DNA from: Stenotrophomonas maltophilia
Lineage (GTDB): Bacteria; Pseudomonadota; Gammaproteobacteria; Xanthomonadales; Xanthomonadaceae
Direction of reading: 5' to 3'
NCBI RefSeq assembly: GCF_013464915.1
Contig: NZ_RAVT01000043.1
Span: 15,803-65,069, forward strand
DNA length: 49,267 nucleotides
The notes under the pieces are model-generated. The model saw nothing but the letters and a program-made list of their open reading frames with translations, searched no databases and was not told the origin of the DNA. Within the stretch, counting starts at the first letter, position 1; each line of letters begins with the position of its first letter. Positions 17,211 through 25,907 of this stretch are shown piece by piece. The position numbers and the translations under genes are program-made.

Positions 17211-18614
17211 ATGAGCAGCATCCAGCCCGTCATCCTGTCCGGCGGATCCGGTACCCGCCTGTGGCCGCTTTCGCGCGAGGCCTACCCGAAGCAGTTCCTG
17301 CCACTGGCCGGCGAGCTGACGATGCTGCAGGCCACCTGGCAGCGCGTCGCCCCGCTTGCGGCGCGTGGCCCGCTGGTGATCGCCAACGAAGAGCACCGTT
17401 TCGTCGCTGCCGAGCAGTTGCAGCAGGTCGGGGCCGAGCCGGCCGCGATCATTCTGGAACCGGTGGGCCGCAACACTGCACCGGCGATTGCCGTGGCTGC
17501 ACTGGAAGCCACCCGGGACGGCGCCGACGCGCTGCTGCTGGTGCTGCCCTCCGATCATGTGATCACCGACGAGGCGGCCTTCCGCAACGCGGTGCAGGCC
17601 GCCGTCAGTGCCGCTGAAGCCGGCAAGCTGGTCACGTTCGGCATCGTGCCGACCGGCCCGGAAACCGGCTACGGCTATATCAAGGCTGCCAACGGCCAGG
17701 GCCTGCGTGCCGTCGAACGCTTCGTCGAAAAGCCCGACCTGGAGACCGCCACCGGCTACGTCAGCAGCGGCCAGTACTACTGGAACAGCGGCATGTTCCT
17801 GTTCAAGGCTTCGCGTTACCTGCAGGAGCTGGAGCGCTTCCAGCCGGAAATGCTGGCTCGCAGCCGCCAGGCCTGGCAGCAGGCGCGCCGCGATACCGAC
17901 TTCACCCGCCTGGACAAGGATGCCTTCACGGCGGTGCCGTCGGACTCGATCGACTACGCGGTGATGGAAAGGACTGCCGATGCAGTCGTGATCCCGCTCG
18001 ATGCCGGCTGGAACGACGTCGGTTCGTGGACCGCACTGCGCGATGTCTCGCAGCAGGATGGCGACGGCAACGCCCACCAGGGCGATGTGATCGCCATCGA
18101 CTGCCGCAACACCTATGCCTATGCCCAGCGCCTGGTGGCCATGGTCGGCCTCGATGACGTGATCGTGGTCGAGACCGACGATGCGGTGCTGGTGGGCAAT
18201 GCCGACCGCATGCAGGAGGTCAAGACCGTGGTGGCCAAGCTGAAGGCCGAAGGCCGCAGCGAGGCGACCTGGCACCGCAAGGTGTATCGCCCCTGGGGCG
18301 CCTACGATTCGATCGACAACGGCGAGCGCTTCCAGGTCAAGCGGATCACGGTCAAGCCCGGCGGCACGCTCAGCCTGCAGATGCACCATCACCGCGCCGA
18401 GCACTGGATCGTGGTCAGCGGCACCGCGGAGGTGACCCGCGGCAGCGAGGTGATCCTGCTCAGCGAGAACCAGAGCACCTACATCCCGCTTGGCGTGACC
18501 CACCGCCTGCGCAACCCGGGCAAGCTGCCGCTGGAACTGATCGAAGTGCAGTCAGGCAGTTATCTGGGCGAGGATGACATCGTGCGTTTCGAAGACACCT
18601 ACGGGCGGAGCTGA
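17211..18614 (+). CDS. xanB: Mannose-1-phosphate guanylyltransferase / mannose-6-phosphate isomerase
   Basis: A 467-residue bifunctional enzyme that makes mannose-6-phosphate from fructose-6-phosphate and joins mannose-1-phosphate to GTP to form GDP-mannose. The N-terminal nucleotidyltransferase has [20 protein letters not shown] (about 9-28) and FVEKPD. The C-terminal isomerase is a cupin with [17 protein letters not shown] and a late [10 protein letters not shown]. The length equals that of Xanthomonas XanB. With XanA it supplies GDP-mannose, a source of D-rhamnose and fucose in related O-antigens. Confidence 0.96.
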   Translation: MSSIQPVILSGGSGTRLWPLSREAYPKQFLPLAGELTMLQATWQRVAPLAARGPLVIANEEHRFVAAEQLQQVGAEPAAIILEPVGRNTAPAIAVAALEATRDGADALLLVLPSDHVITDEAAFRNAVQAAVSAAEAGKLVTFGIVPTGPETGYGYIKAANGQGLRAVERFVEKPDLETATGYVSSGQYYWNSGMFLFKASRYLQELERFQPEMLARSRQAWQQARRDTDFTRLDKDAFTAVPSDSIDYAVMERTADAVVIPLDAGWNDVGSWTALRDVSQQDGDGNAHQGDVIAIDCRNTYAYAQRLVAMVGLDDVIVVETDDAVLVGNADRMQEVKTVVAKLKAEGRSEATWHRKVYRPWGAYDSIDNGERFQVKRITVKPGGTLSLQMHHHRAEHWIVVSGTAEVTRGSEVILLSENQSTYIPLGVTHRLRNPGKLPLELIEVQSGSYLGEDDIVRFEDTYGRS

Positions 18615-18622
18615 GCCCCCCG

Positions 18623-18788
18623 CGGGTGGGTACCGACTCCTGCTCGGGGTGGGTGCCAACTCCTGCTCGGGGTGGGTGCCAACTCCTGCTCGGGGTGGGT
18701 ACCGACTCCTGCTCGGGGTGGGTACCAACTACTGTTCGGGGTGGGTGCCAACTACTGCTCGGGGTGGGTGCCGACCGTTGGTCGGCAC
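18623..18788. repeat. 23-bp minisatellite ending in a palindrome
   Basis: Six direct copies of a 23-bp unit lie head to tail at 18623-18760, each containing GGGTGGGT and ACTCCTGCTC, with one- to four-base differences. The seventh, at 18761-18788, becomes a palindrome, GTGCCGACC/GGTCGGCAC (18768-18788), of SMAG-like form. It fills the gap between the convergent xanB and rmlD genes. There are no unique spacers, so it is not a CRISPR array. Confidence 0.9.
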
Positions 18789-18801
18789 TTCGCCTACCAG
18801 G

Positions 18802-19695
18802 TCATGCCATCTCGGCCATCACCCGCCGCAAGCCGTCCTGCCATGCTGGCAGCACGATGCCGAAATCCAGCTGCAGCTTGTGGTTGTCCAGTACCGACCA
18901 GGCCGGGCGGCGGGCCGGTGTCGGATACGCCGACGCGGGAATCGCCTCGACGATCGGCGCCTTGCGCAGCACGCCGGTGGCAAGCGCTTCGGCGAAGATC
19001 GCCTCGGCGAAGCCATGCCAGCTGGTCTGGCCGCTGGCGGTCAGGTGCCAGGTCCCCGACAAGCGACCGGGGTGCTGCAACGCCCGCGCAGTGACGTCGG
19101 CGATCAGTGCCGCCGGCGTGGGCGTCCCGATCTGGTCGGCCACCACCCGCAGCTGATCCCGTTCGGCGCCGACGCGCAGCATGGTGCGCAGGAAATTCGT
19201 GCCGTGCGCGGCATACACCCACGCCGTACGGAAGATCAGGTGGCGGCCTCCCGCGGCACGCACCGCGTCCTCGCCATCGCGCTTGCTGGTGCCGTAGACG
19301 CCCAGCGGGGCGGTCGGCGCGTCCTCACGATAGGGCGCGGTGGCGTGGCCATCGAACACGTAATCGGTGGAGTAATGCACCAACGGCACGCCCTTCGCCG
19401 CGCACCAGCGCGCGATCACGCCCGGCGCCTGCGCGTTGACGGCAAAGGCCGTGTCGCTCTCCTGTTCGGCACGGTCCACTGCCGTGTAGGCGGCGGCGTT
19501 GACCACGATCGAGGGCTGCACGCGCTCGAGCACCGCAGCAAGGCTGCCGGGCTGGGTGAAATCAGCGGCTTCACAGGCACGGCCGTCGGGCAGAACGCCA
19601 CTGCGGGTGGTCGCGACCACGCCGCCCAGCGGGGCCAGCGCGCGCAACAACTCCTGGCCGAGCTGGCCGTTGCCGCCGAACAGCAGAATGCTCAT
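18802..19695 (-). CDS. rmlD: dTDP-4-dehydrorhamnose reductase RmlD
   Basis: A 297-residue NAD(P)H reductase that performs the last step to dTDP-L-rhamnose. It has the cofactor loop FGGNGQLGQELL at the N-terminus, the active-site serine/threonine STDYVFDG, and YGTSKRDGE with Tyr and Lys. It overlaps rmlC by four bases (ATGA) and is the last gene of the rmlBACD operon. Confidence 0.96.
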   Translation of the reverse strand: MSILLFGGNGQLGQELLRALAPLGGVVATTRSGVLPDGRACEAADFTQPGSLAAVLERVQPSIVVNAAAYTAVDRAEQESDTAFAVNAQAPGVIARWCAAKGVPLVHYSTDYVFDGHATAPYREDAPTAPLGVYGTSKRDGEDAVRAAGGRHLIFRTAWVYAAHGTNFLRTMLRVGAERDQLRVVADQIGTPTPAALIADVTARALQHPGRLSGTWHLTASGQTSWHGFAEAIFAEALATGVLRKAPIVEAIPASAYPTPARRPAWSVLDNHKLQLDFGIVLPAWQDGLRRVMAEMA

Positions 19696-20249
19696 GGCAG
19701 GTGGACCGGCAGGCGGTCTTCGGCGATCTCGCCCAGGAACGGAGCATGCTCGTCCTTGGCCGACAGGGTCGGCTTGCCCAGTGGCCAGTCCACGCCGATG
19801 TCGGCGTCATTCCAGCGCACGCCGGCATCGAAGTCCTTCAGGTACACCTCGGTGCACAGGTAGCTGAACACCGCGCGTTCGGACAACACGGCGAAGCCAT
19901 GCGCAAAGCCTTCCGGAATCCAGAACTGCCGCCGGTTCTCCGCGCTCAGCACCACCGCCTCCCAGCGCCCGAAGGTGGGCGAGCCGCGGCGGATGTCCAC
20001 GGCGACGTCATATACCTCGCCCTCGAGCACGCTCACCAGCTTGCCCTGCGGACGCGGCCACTGGTAATGCAGGCCGCGCAGCACGCCCTGTGCCGAGGTC
20101 GATACATTGCTCTGCACGAAGCGGTCCGGCAGGCCCTGCGCGGCGAAGCGCTCGGCATTCCAGGTCTCGAAGAAGCAGCCACGGGCATCGCCGAACACCG
20201 CCGGCTCGATCACCACGCAGCCGGGCAGATCGGTTTCAATCACTTTCAC
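19692..20249 (-). CDS. rmlC: dTDP-4-dehydrorhamnose 3,5-epimerase RmlC
   Basis: A 185-residue cupin-type epimerase. The sequence contains [19 protein letters not shown] with the catalytic histidine, [18 protein letters not shown] and [14 protein letters not shown]. The GTG at 20249 overlaps the rmlA stop by four bases (GTGA), and the resulting length is typical for RmlC. The upstream frame is open only because of the overlap with rmlA. Confidence 0.96.
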   Translation of the reverse strand: MKVIETDLPGCVVIEPAVFGDARGCFFETWNAERFAAQGLPDRFVQSNVSTSAQGVLRGLHYQWPRPQGKLVSVLEGEVYDVAVDIRRGSPTFGRWEAVVLSAENRRQFWIPEGFAHGFAVLSERAVFSYLCTEVYLKDFDAGVRWNDADIGVDWPLGKPTLSAKDEHAPFLGEIAEDRLPVHLP

Positions 20250-21133
20250 GGAACCACTCCACGCAGGGCGAGCTTGTGCAGGTACTGGCCATAGCCGTTC
20301 TTGATCAGCGGTGCCGCCAACGCTTCCAGCTGCGCAGCGTCGATCCAGCCCTTGCCGAAGGCGATTTCCTCCGGGCAGCACACCTGCAGGCCCTGCCGGG
20401 TCTGGATGGTTTCGATGAAGTTGGAGGCCTCCAGCAGTGACTGGTGGGTGCCGGTATCGAGCCAGGCATAACCGCGGCCCAGTGGCTCCAGGTGCAGCAG
20501 GCCCTGCTCCAGGTACCTGCGGTTGAGATCGGTGATCTCCAGCTCGCCGCGGGCCGAGGGCTTCAGCTCGGCGGCGTAGTCACAGGCATGCGCATCGTAG
20601 AAGTACAGGCCGGTCACCGCGTAGTTCGAGCGTGGGTTGAGCGGCTTCTCGACGAGGCCGACCACCTTGCCACTGGCGTCGAACTCGGCCACGCCATAGC
20701 GCTCGGGGTCGTTGACCCAGTAGCCAAACACCGTGGCTCCCTGGTCACGCGCGTCGGCGCGGCGCAGCATTTCGCTCAGCCCATGGCCGTGGAAGATGTT
20801 GTCCCCCAGCACCAGGCAGCTCGGCTTGCCGGCAACGAAATCGCGACCGATCAGATAAGCCTGGGCCAGGCCATCGGGGCTGGGCTGCACGGCGTACTGG
20901 ATGTCCATGCCCCACTGCGAACCGTCGCCCAGCAGCTGCCGGAACAGCGCCTGTTCGTGCGGGGTGTTGATGATCAGCACCTCGCGGATGCCCGCCAGCA
21001 TCAGCACGCTGAGCGGGTAGTAGATCATCGGCTTGTCATACACCGGCAGCAGCTGCTTGCTGACACCCTGGGTGATCGGATACAGCCGGGTGCCGGAGCC
21101 ACCGGCGAGGATGATGCCCTTGCGCTGGGTCAT
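20246..21133 (-). CDS. rmlA: Glucose-1-phosphate thymidylyltransferase RmlA
   Basis: A 295-residue nucleotidyltransferase that joins glucose-1-phosphate to dTTP. It has the family signature [20 protein letters not shown] and [15 protein letters not shown] near the N-terminus, with a later [12 protein letters not shown]. The ATG at 21133 follows a purine-rich GGAGACGAC. It is placed between rmlB and rmlC. Confidence 0.96.
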   Translation of the reverse strand: MTQRKGIILAGGSGTRLYPITQGVSKQLLPVYDKPMIYYPLSVLMLAGIREVLIINTPHEQALFRQLLGDGSQWGMDIQYAVQPSPDGLAQAYLIGRDFVAGKPSCLVLGDNIFHGHGLSEMLRRADARDQGATVFGYWVNDPERYGVAEFDASGKVVGLVEKPLNPRSNYAVTGLYFYDAHACDYAAELKPSARGELEITDLNRRYLEQGLLHLEPLGRGYAWLDTGTHQSLLEASNFIETIQTRQGLQVCCPEEIAFGKGWIDAAQLEALAAPLIKNGYGQYLHKLALRGVVP

Positions 21134-21147
21134 GTCGTCTCCTGGCC

Positions 21148-22206
21148 TCAGGCGGCGGTGCCGATGCGCTGCAGGCGATAGCTGCCATCGAGCACGCTGT
21201 TGACCCACGCCTGGTTGTCCAGGTACCAGTCCACGGTGCGGCTGATGCCCTGCTCGAAGGTATAGGCCGGCTCCCAGCCCAGTTCGTTCTTCAGCTTGGA
21301 GGCATCGATCGCATAGCGGCGGTCATGTCCGGGGCGGTCGGCCACATGGGTGATCTGGCTGCTGCGCGGCTGGCCGTCCGCACGCGGGCGGCGCTGGTCC
21401 AGCAGCGCGCAGATCGCGTGCACCACCTCGATGTTCTGCTTCTCCGAATTGCCGCCCACGTTGTAGTTTTCGCCGACCTTGCCGCTGGCCAGCACGGTGC
21501 GGATCGCTTCGCAGTGATCGGACACGAACAGCCAGTCGCGCACCTGCCTGCCATCGCCGTACACCGGCAACGGTTCACCGGCCAGCGCCTTGGCGATCAC
21601 CAGCGGGATCAGCTTCTCGGGGAAATGGTACGGGCCATAGTTGTTGGAGCAATGGGTGGTCAGCACCGGCAGCCCGTAGGTGTGGTGGAAGGCGCGGACC
21701 AGGTGGTCCGAAGCTGCCTTCGACGCCGAGTACGGCGAATTCGGGGCGTACTGGGTGGTTTCGCTGAACGAGCCGCTCTCACCCAGGCTGCCATACACCT
21801 CATCGGTGGACACGTGCAGGAAGCGGAACGCCGCTGCCTGCGCGGGTGGCAGCGCCTTCCAGTGGTCGCGCACCGCTTCCAGCAGGCCCAGCGTGCCGAC
21901 TACGTTGGTCTGGATGAAGGCGCCCGGACCGTCGATGGAACGGTCGACATGGCTCTCCGCAGCGAAGTTCAGCACGGCGTCCGGCTGGTGCTCGGCCAGC
22001 AGCCGGGCGACCAGCGCGCGGTCACCGATATCCCCCTGCACGAATACATGGCCGGGATCACCGTCCAGGCTGGACAGGGTCTTCAGGTTGCCGGCGTAGG
22101 ACAGGATATCGAGGTTGACGATCTTCACGCCTCGGGCAACCGCCTCAAGGACGAAATTGCCGCCGATGAAACCGGCACCGCCGGTGACGAGCCAGGTAGG
22201 CACCAT
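21148..22206 (-). CDS. rmlB: dTDP-glucose 4,6-dehydratase RmlB
   Basis: A 352-residue dehydratase that converts dTDP-glucose into the 4-keto-6-deoxy intermediate. The NAD loop is [13 protein letters not shown], with [20 protein letters not shown] (catalytic Thr-Asp-Glu) and [10 protein letters not shown] (Tyr-x3-Lys). It is the first rml gene, 14 bases before rmlA. The preceding membrane protein gene ends 47 bases upstream on the same strand, so the operon may begin further up at 23609. Confidence 0.97.
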   Translation of the reverse strand: MVPTWLVTGGAGFIGGNFVLEAVARGVKIVNLDILSYAGNLKTLSSLDGDPGHVFVQGDIGDRALVARLLAEHQPDAVLNFAAESHVDRSIDGPGAFIQTNVVGTLGLLEAVRDHWKALPPAQAAAFRFLHVSTDEVYGSLGESGSFSETTQYAPNSPYSASKAASDHLVRAFHHTYGLPVLTTHCSNNYGPYHFPEKLIPLVIAKALAGEPLPVYGDGRQVRDWLFVSDHCEAIRTVLASGKVGENYNVGGNSEKQNIEVVHAICALLDQRRPRADGQPRSSQITHVADRPGHDRRYAIDASKLKNELGWEPAYTFEQGISRTVDWYLDNQAWVNSVLDGSYRLQRIGTAA

Positions 22207-22253
22207 CCACTCTCCAGTTCAGGGGACGCGCGCGTCCGGACCCGGCAGCGCTC

Positions 22254-23609
22254 TCAGGACGTAGAGGATACCTTCCCGAAGCCGGCTCCTGCGTGACCGG
22301 GCCCTGCCCAGACCGTAGTTCCGCTGCCACTGGATCGTCCACCTGCCAGGATCAACATCGCCGGAACGAGCGGAATCAGGTAGCGCCCCTGACCCTCGAA
22401 CATGGCGATGGACAGCACACCCAGGGCCACCGTCCCCAGCGCCATCAGTTGGGTCAACGTGAGCTGCCGTGCCTGTGGTAGCAAGCGGAACGTCCCAATC
22501 GCTGCGAGAAGCACCAGCATCAGGTTCAGCCCCCCAACACCCCATACCAGCCAGCGAGGCGCGCCCCCAAGATCGACCAAGGGCCAGTACATCAGCGTCG
22601 CCGGATCAAGGCTGCTCTCCAGTCGCAACATAGCCAGGTGCAGCACCTGGACAGGATTCTGGCGCATCCAGTCCAACGCCACGGAACGTGCCACGCCGTC
22701 TGCAGCAGGCGTCCACTGCAGGATCTTGGCATCCTCATCGCCCTCGTCGAAGAAGGACATGGGAACTGCGGCTTCGCCCTGGAAGCGCTGCAGTTGATGT
22801 TCGGACAAGGGGACCTGGCTCAGCGGCATCCAGTTCCCGGACCGATTGAGTGCATTGTTGTTGACCATCAGCACGTACCCGCTGTTGGCACTTACGGGTA
22901 CGACACGATCGAACAGCAGCTCGTTGCGCATGATCCAGGGCAAAAGTACGGCAAGGAACGCCACCAGGATCACCAGGCAGCTCCGTATCCGGCTCAAGCC
23001 GCCCCGGCCCGCCAGGACACCGATCACCAGCCCGACCGGCAACGGCAGCAGCTGCGGGCGATTCAACGCGACCAGGGCAAGGACAATGCCAAGCAGCGCA
23101 GGCATGGCCGCACGCATCGGCAGTGTCGTCAGCGCAAAGGCGAGGACGGCCAGGAATACAGCAAGCGTTTCGGTACCCAGCAACCCCGTATAGGCCACCA
23201 GCGCTGGATGGAAAGTCAGAACGGCCAGGCTGGCCAATTGCCACCCCGGACGCATGCCCGTCCTGGGGCAGGCCCAGGCCCAGAGGGCCAGGGTTGACGA
23301 CGACAAGAGCAGATTCAATGCCTTGGCCGCGATGACATGCACGCCGAACAGCGACAGCCATGCGCCCAGGAGTCCGGGATACAGCGGTGGCTGCGAGATG
23401 AAGGGGGAACCCGATACCGAGAGCCCGCTCCCGTTCGCGACATTGGTTGCCACCTCCAGATACCGGGCAAAATCCGAAATCGGCACAACCGGGATAACCA
23501 CCAGAAACGCCACGCGCAGGAGAACGCCTGCGACACACAGCAGCACCAGGCTGGCGGATAAAGATGGACGGAGGATCTGTGGCATACGAAAGCTGGGCTG
23601 GCGCCGCAT
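22254..23609 (-). CDS. GT39/PMT-like membrane glycosyltransferase
   Basis: A 451-residue protein with about ten membrane helices. The first loop has PISDFARYLEVATNVANG and then SQPPLYPGLLGAWLSLFG, the arrangement of ArnT/PMT-type GT-C enzymes, where the aspartate (ISDF) is the expected catalytic base. After the helices is NNNALNRSGNWMPL in a periplasmic region. It would use a polyprenyl-phosphate sugar donor. It lies back to back with the HAD-UbiA gene, which could make such a donor. The C-terminus (after LILAGG) is Gly/Ser-rich and ends in KVSSTS. The start could also be at 23585. Confidence 0.8.
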   Translation of the reverse strand: MRRQPSFRMPQILRPSLSASLVLLCVAGVLLRVAFLVVIPVVPISDFARYLEVATNVANGSGLSVSGSPFISQPPLYPGLLGAWLSLFGVHVIAAKALNLLLSSSTLALWAWACPRTGMRPGWQLASLAVLTFHPALVAYTGLLGTETLAVFLAVLAFALTTLPMRAAMPALLGIVLALVALNRPQLLPLPVGLVIGVLAGRGGLSRIRSCLVILVAFLAVLLPWIMRNELLFDRVVPVSANSGYVLMVNNNALNRSGNWMPLSQVPLSEHQLQRFQGEAAVPMSFFDEGDEDAKILQWTPAADGVARSVALDWMRQNPVQVLHLAMLRLESSLDPATLMYWPLVDLGGAPRWLVWGVGGLNLMLVLLAAIGTFRLLPQARQLTLTQLMALGTVALGVLSIAMFEGQGRYLIPLVPAMLILAGGRSSGSGTTVWAGPGHAGAGFGKVSSTS

Positions 23610-23676
23610 GGGCGGCAGTATCGGGGGCGGGCCACCAGGCAGCAGGCCCTGCCGTGTTGGCTGCGGAACCAGCAGC

Positions 23677-23682
23677 TATACT
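23677..23682 (+). promoter_or_regulatory. Candidate -10 box in a divergent promoter region
   Basis: TATACT lies 60 bases before the HAD-UbiA start, followed by a hairpin TTCAGGC/GCCTGAA at 23693-23714 in the presumed leader. The region separates two divergent membrane-protein genes. No good -35 box is visible. Confidence 0.35.
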
Positions 23683-23741
23683 TCGGCCCGAGTTCAGGCA
23701 CTCCCGAGCCTGAAGCATACAGGGAATCCGGCGGATTTCGA

Positions 23742-25169
23742 ATGCAACGAACTGATCACGCGCTTTGCGTAGATCTGGATGGCACCCTGTTGCGATCGGA
23801 TCTGCTGTACGAATCCCTGCTGACCCTGCTGGCCAGCAATCCCTTGTACGTCTTCCTGCTGCCGCTGTGGCTGCTGCGCGGCAAGGCCGCACTGAAGCGG
23901 GAGATTGCCTCGCGGGTCACGCTGCCGGTTGAATTCCTGCCCTACGACGAACGCGTGCTGGAGCTGCTGAAAACGACAGAACAGAGGCCGCGCGTGCTCT
24001 GCTCTGCGTCGGACAGCGGCCTGGTCAACGCCATCGCTGCCCATCTGGGCGTATTCGATGAAGTCATGGCCAGCGATGGCCAGCGCAACCTTGCAGGCCA
24101 TCACAAGGCCGACGCGCTCAATGCGCGCTTCGGCGCGAGCCACTACGACTACATGGGCAATGCCAGCGTGGACCTGCAGGTCTGGAAGCATGCTGGAGGC
24201 GCCTACGTGGTCAACGCTGGCGCCGGGCTCGCCGCCAGCGCGGCCCGGCAGACGGCCGTGCATGCCCATTGGCCGGCCCGTGGCGGTGGCCTCCGCTCCT
24301 GGATCAAGGCGCTGCGGATCTACCAGTGGGCGAAGAATCTTCTTGTACTCGTCCCGCTGCTGACTGCACATCGCTTCTTCGACCCGACCTCACTTCTTGA
24401 GGCAGCGGTTGCCTTCTTCGCGTTCGGACTGTGCGCATCAGGTGTTTACCTGCTCAACGACCTGCTCGACCTCACCCCGGATCGAAAGCACGCACGCAAG
24501 CGCAAGCGCCCCTTCGCAGCCGGCGATCTGCCTCTGCTGCATGGCCTGCTGGCGGCTCCGCTGTTGACCCTGGCCGGATTCGCGTTGGCGTTGTGGAACA
24601 GCCCGGCATTCGCCCTGGTATTGCTGGTCTACTACGTGATGACCCTGATGTATTCGTTTGTTCTCAAACGAATCGTAATGATCGACGTGGTCATGCTTGC
24701 CGCGCTCTATACCATTCGCATCATTGGCGGTGCGGTCGCCATCGGCGCAGAGCTGTCGTTCTGGCTGCTGGCCTTCTCCATGTTTATTTTCCTCAGCCTC
24801 GCGTTGGTCAAGCGCTATACCGAGCTGGCCGTGATGTCCGGCTCGGGGAAGCAGAAGGTCGCTGGGCGGGGCTACGACGTATCGGATCTACCGTTGATCC
24901 AGTCTCTTGGAGCTGCCGCTGGCTACATCGGCATCCTGGTGTTTGCCCTCTACATAAACAGTCCTGACAGCCTGGAGCTGTACCGCAACCCACGTGTCCT
25001 ATGGCTTCTCTGTCCGGTCTTGCTGTACTGGATCAGCCGGGTCTGGATCATCGCGCACCGCGGCGGCATGCATGACGACCCAATCGTGTTCGCTGCCAGG
25101 GATCGCGTCAGCCTGATCGTCGCGCTGCTTTCGATCCTCATCGTCGCCGGTGCAACGATCGCCCGGTAA
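23742..25169 (+). CDS. HAD phosphatase-UbiA prenyltransferase fusion
   Basis: A 475-residue two-domain protein. Residues 1 to about 190 form a HAD-type hydrolase with CVDLDGTLLRSD (catalytic DxD) and CSASDSGLVNAIAAHLG. Residues from about 195 are a UbiA-type integral membrane prenyltransferase with eight or nine helices, with the polyprenyl-diphosphate motif NDLLDLTPDRKHARKRKRP and a second acidic motif around KRIVMIDVVMLA. The closest known relatives in function are mycobacterial Rv3806c, which adds 5-phosphoribose from PRPP to decaprenyl phosphate, and a phosphatase acting afterwards. A fusion of both would yield polyprenyl-phosphoryl-ribose directly. Substrate is inferred. Confidence 0.86.
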   Translation: MQRTDHALCVDLDGTLLRSDLLYESLLTLLASNPLYVFLLPLWLLRGKAALKREIASRVTLPVEFLPYDERVLELLKTTEQRPRVLCSASDSGLVNAIAAHLGVFDEVMASDGQRNLAGHHKADALNARFGASHYDYMGNASVDLQVWKHAGGAYVVNAGAGLAASAARQTAVHAHWPARGGGLRSWIKALRIYQWAKNLLVLVPLLTAHRFFDPTSLLEAAVAFFAFGLCASGVYLLNDLLDLTPDRKHARKRKRPFAAGDLPLLHGLLAAPLLTLAGFALALWNSPAFALVLLVYYVMTLMYSFVLKRIVMIDVVMLAALYTIRIIGGAVAIGAELSFWLLAFSMFIFLSLALVKRYTELAVMSGSGKQKVAGRGYDVSDLPLIQSLGAAAGYIGILVFALYINSPDSLELYRNPRVLWLLCPVLLYWISRVWIIAHRGGMHDDPIVFAARDRVSLIVALLSILIVAGATIAR

Positions 25170-25224
25170 TCGAAAGTCGTCTGGCACGCCCGATCTTCAA
25201 TTCAGCTCCCACCGGACACGAAGC

Positions 25225-25599
25225 ATGTACCTGGCCTATATTCCCGCCATCCTGCTTTCAGTTGCACTCAATGCAACGGCGCAGATCCTACTTCGCCAAG
25301 GCATGCCCAAGGTGGCGCTGGTTACCGGCGACGGACTGCTTCCTCTGGCGGTGAGCGGAATCAGGATCGTGTTCAACCCCTGGGTATTCTCAGGGCTGTC
25401 GTGCTTTGCGGCGAGTCTCGTGCTCTGGATGTACGTCCTGTCCAAGGTACAGGTCAGCTTCGCCTATCCATTCAACAGCGTAGGCTACGTCATTGTTGTC
25501 GCCGCAGCGTACTTTTTCTTTCGCGAGCCGATCAGCGCCATGAAAATCGCGGGCGTCGGACTGATCTGTCTCGGCGTTTTCCTTGTGACCAAGAGCTGA
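25225..25599 (+). CDS. Small DMT/EmrE-like membrane transporter
   Basis: A 124-residue protein with four membrane helices, similar to EamA/SMR-type half-transporters and to ArnE/ArnF, which move polyprenyl-phosphate aminoarabinose. It has SVALNATAQILLRQG near the N-terminus, and VQVSFAYPFNSVGYVIVV and GVGLICLGVFLVTKS at the end. It starts 55 bases after the HAD-UbiA gene, so a flippase role for the lipid-linked sugar is plausible. A drug-efflux role is less likely in this context. The ATG at 25225 begins the first helix immediately. Confidence 0.83.
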   Translation: MYLAYIPAILLSVALNATAQILLRQGMPKVALVTGDGLLPLAVSGIRIVFNPWVFSGLSCFAASLVLWMYVLSKVQVSFAYPFNSVGYVIVVAAAYFFFREPISAMKIAGVGLICLGVFLVTKS

Positions 25600-25743
25600 T
25601 TCTGCGCCTGCTGGAACCACTGCATTGGTGATTCCCGCCCGGCATTCCACGGACAGGGTGCACAGAACGGCTCGCCCACGACAGGTCGCCGCTCTACCGA
25701 TCGCGGGTGATGCCGCGCCAACGTGCCAGAGAGCACAGTAAAC

Positions 25744-25907
25744 ATGCAGAATCAGAAAACTACCGCTGTTAACGGGGTGGCCATGAGCGTCTTGGACTGG
25801 TTGTCCTGCTTGCCATTTCGAAAGCGCTCGCCGCCTACAGCGGCGTAAAGGCAGCGTTCTGCATACTGCCCATCCTGACGTTCCTTGTTCTTGCACCCCG
25901 CATCGGC
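25744..25907 (+). other. Probable displaced 5' end of the next gene
   Basis: The next gene's frame is open back to 25773 and encodes a membrane-type helix there (LGLVVLLAISKALAAYSG), yet it holds no ATG, GTG or TTG before 25908 and ends at a TAA at 25770. An ATG at 25744 begins a peptide, MQNQKTTAVNG, in the neighbouring frame. Adding one G to the GGGG run at 25774-25777 would join the two. The stretch 25600-25743 has no recognised gene. Confidence 0.55.

Noticed and set aside
16944..18503. Long minus-strand open frame of 519 codons opposite xanB.
   Set aside because: Antisense of a bifunctional enzyme whose domains are both certain.
18623..18788. CRISPR array from the regularly spaced repeat.
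   Set aside because: The units are directly adjacent with no unique spacers and no cas genes are present.
25390..25896. Minus-strand open frame of 168 codons covering the gap between the DMT gene and the next.
   Set aside because: No family features or ribosome site, and it lies mostly opposite the DMT gene and the displaced 5' end of the membrane protein.
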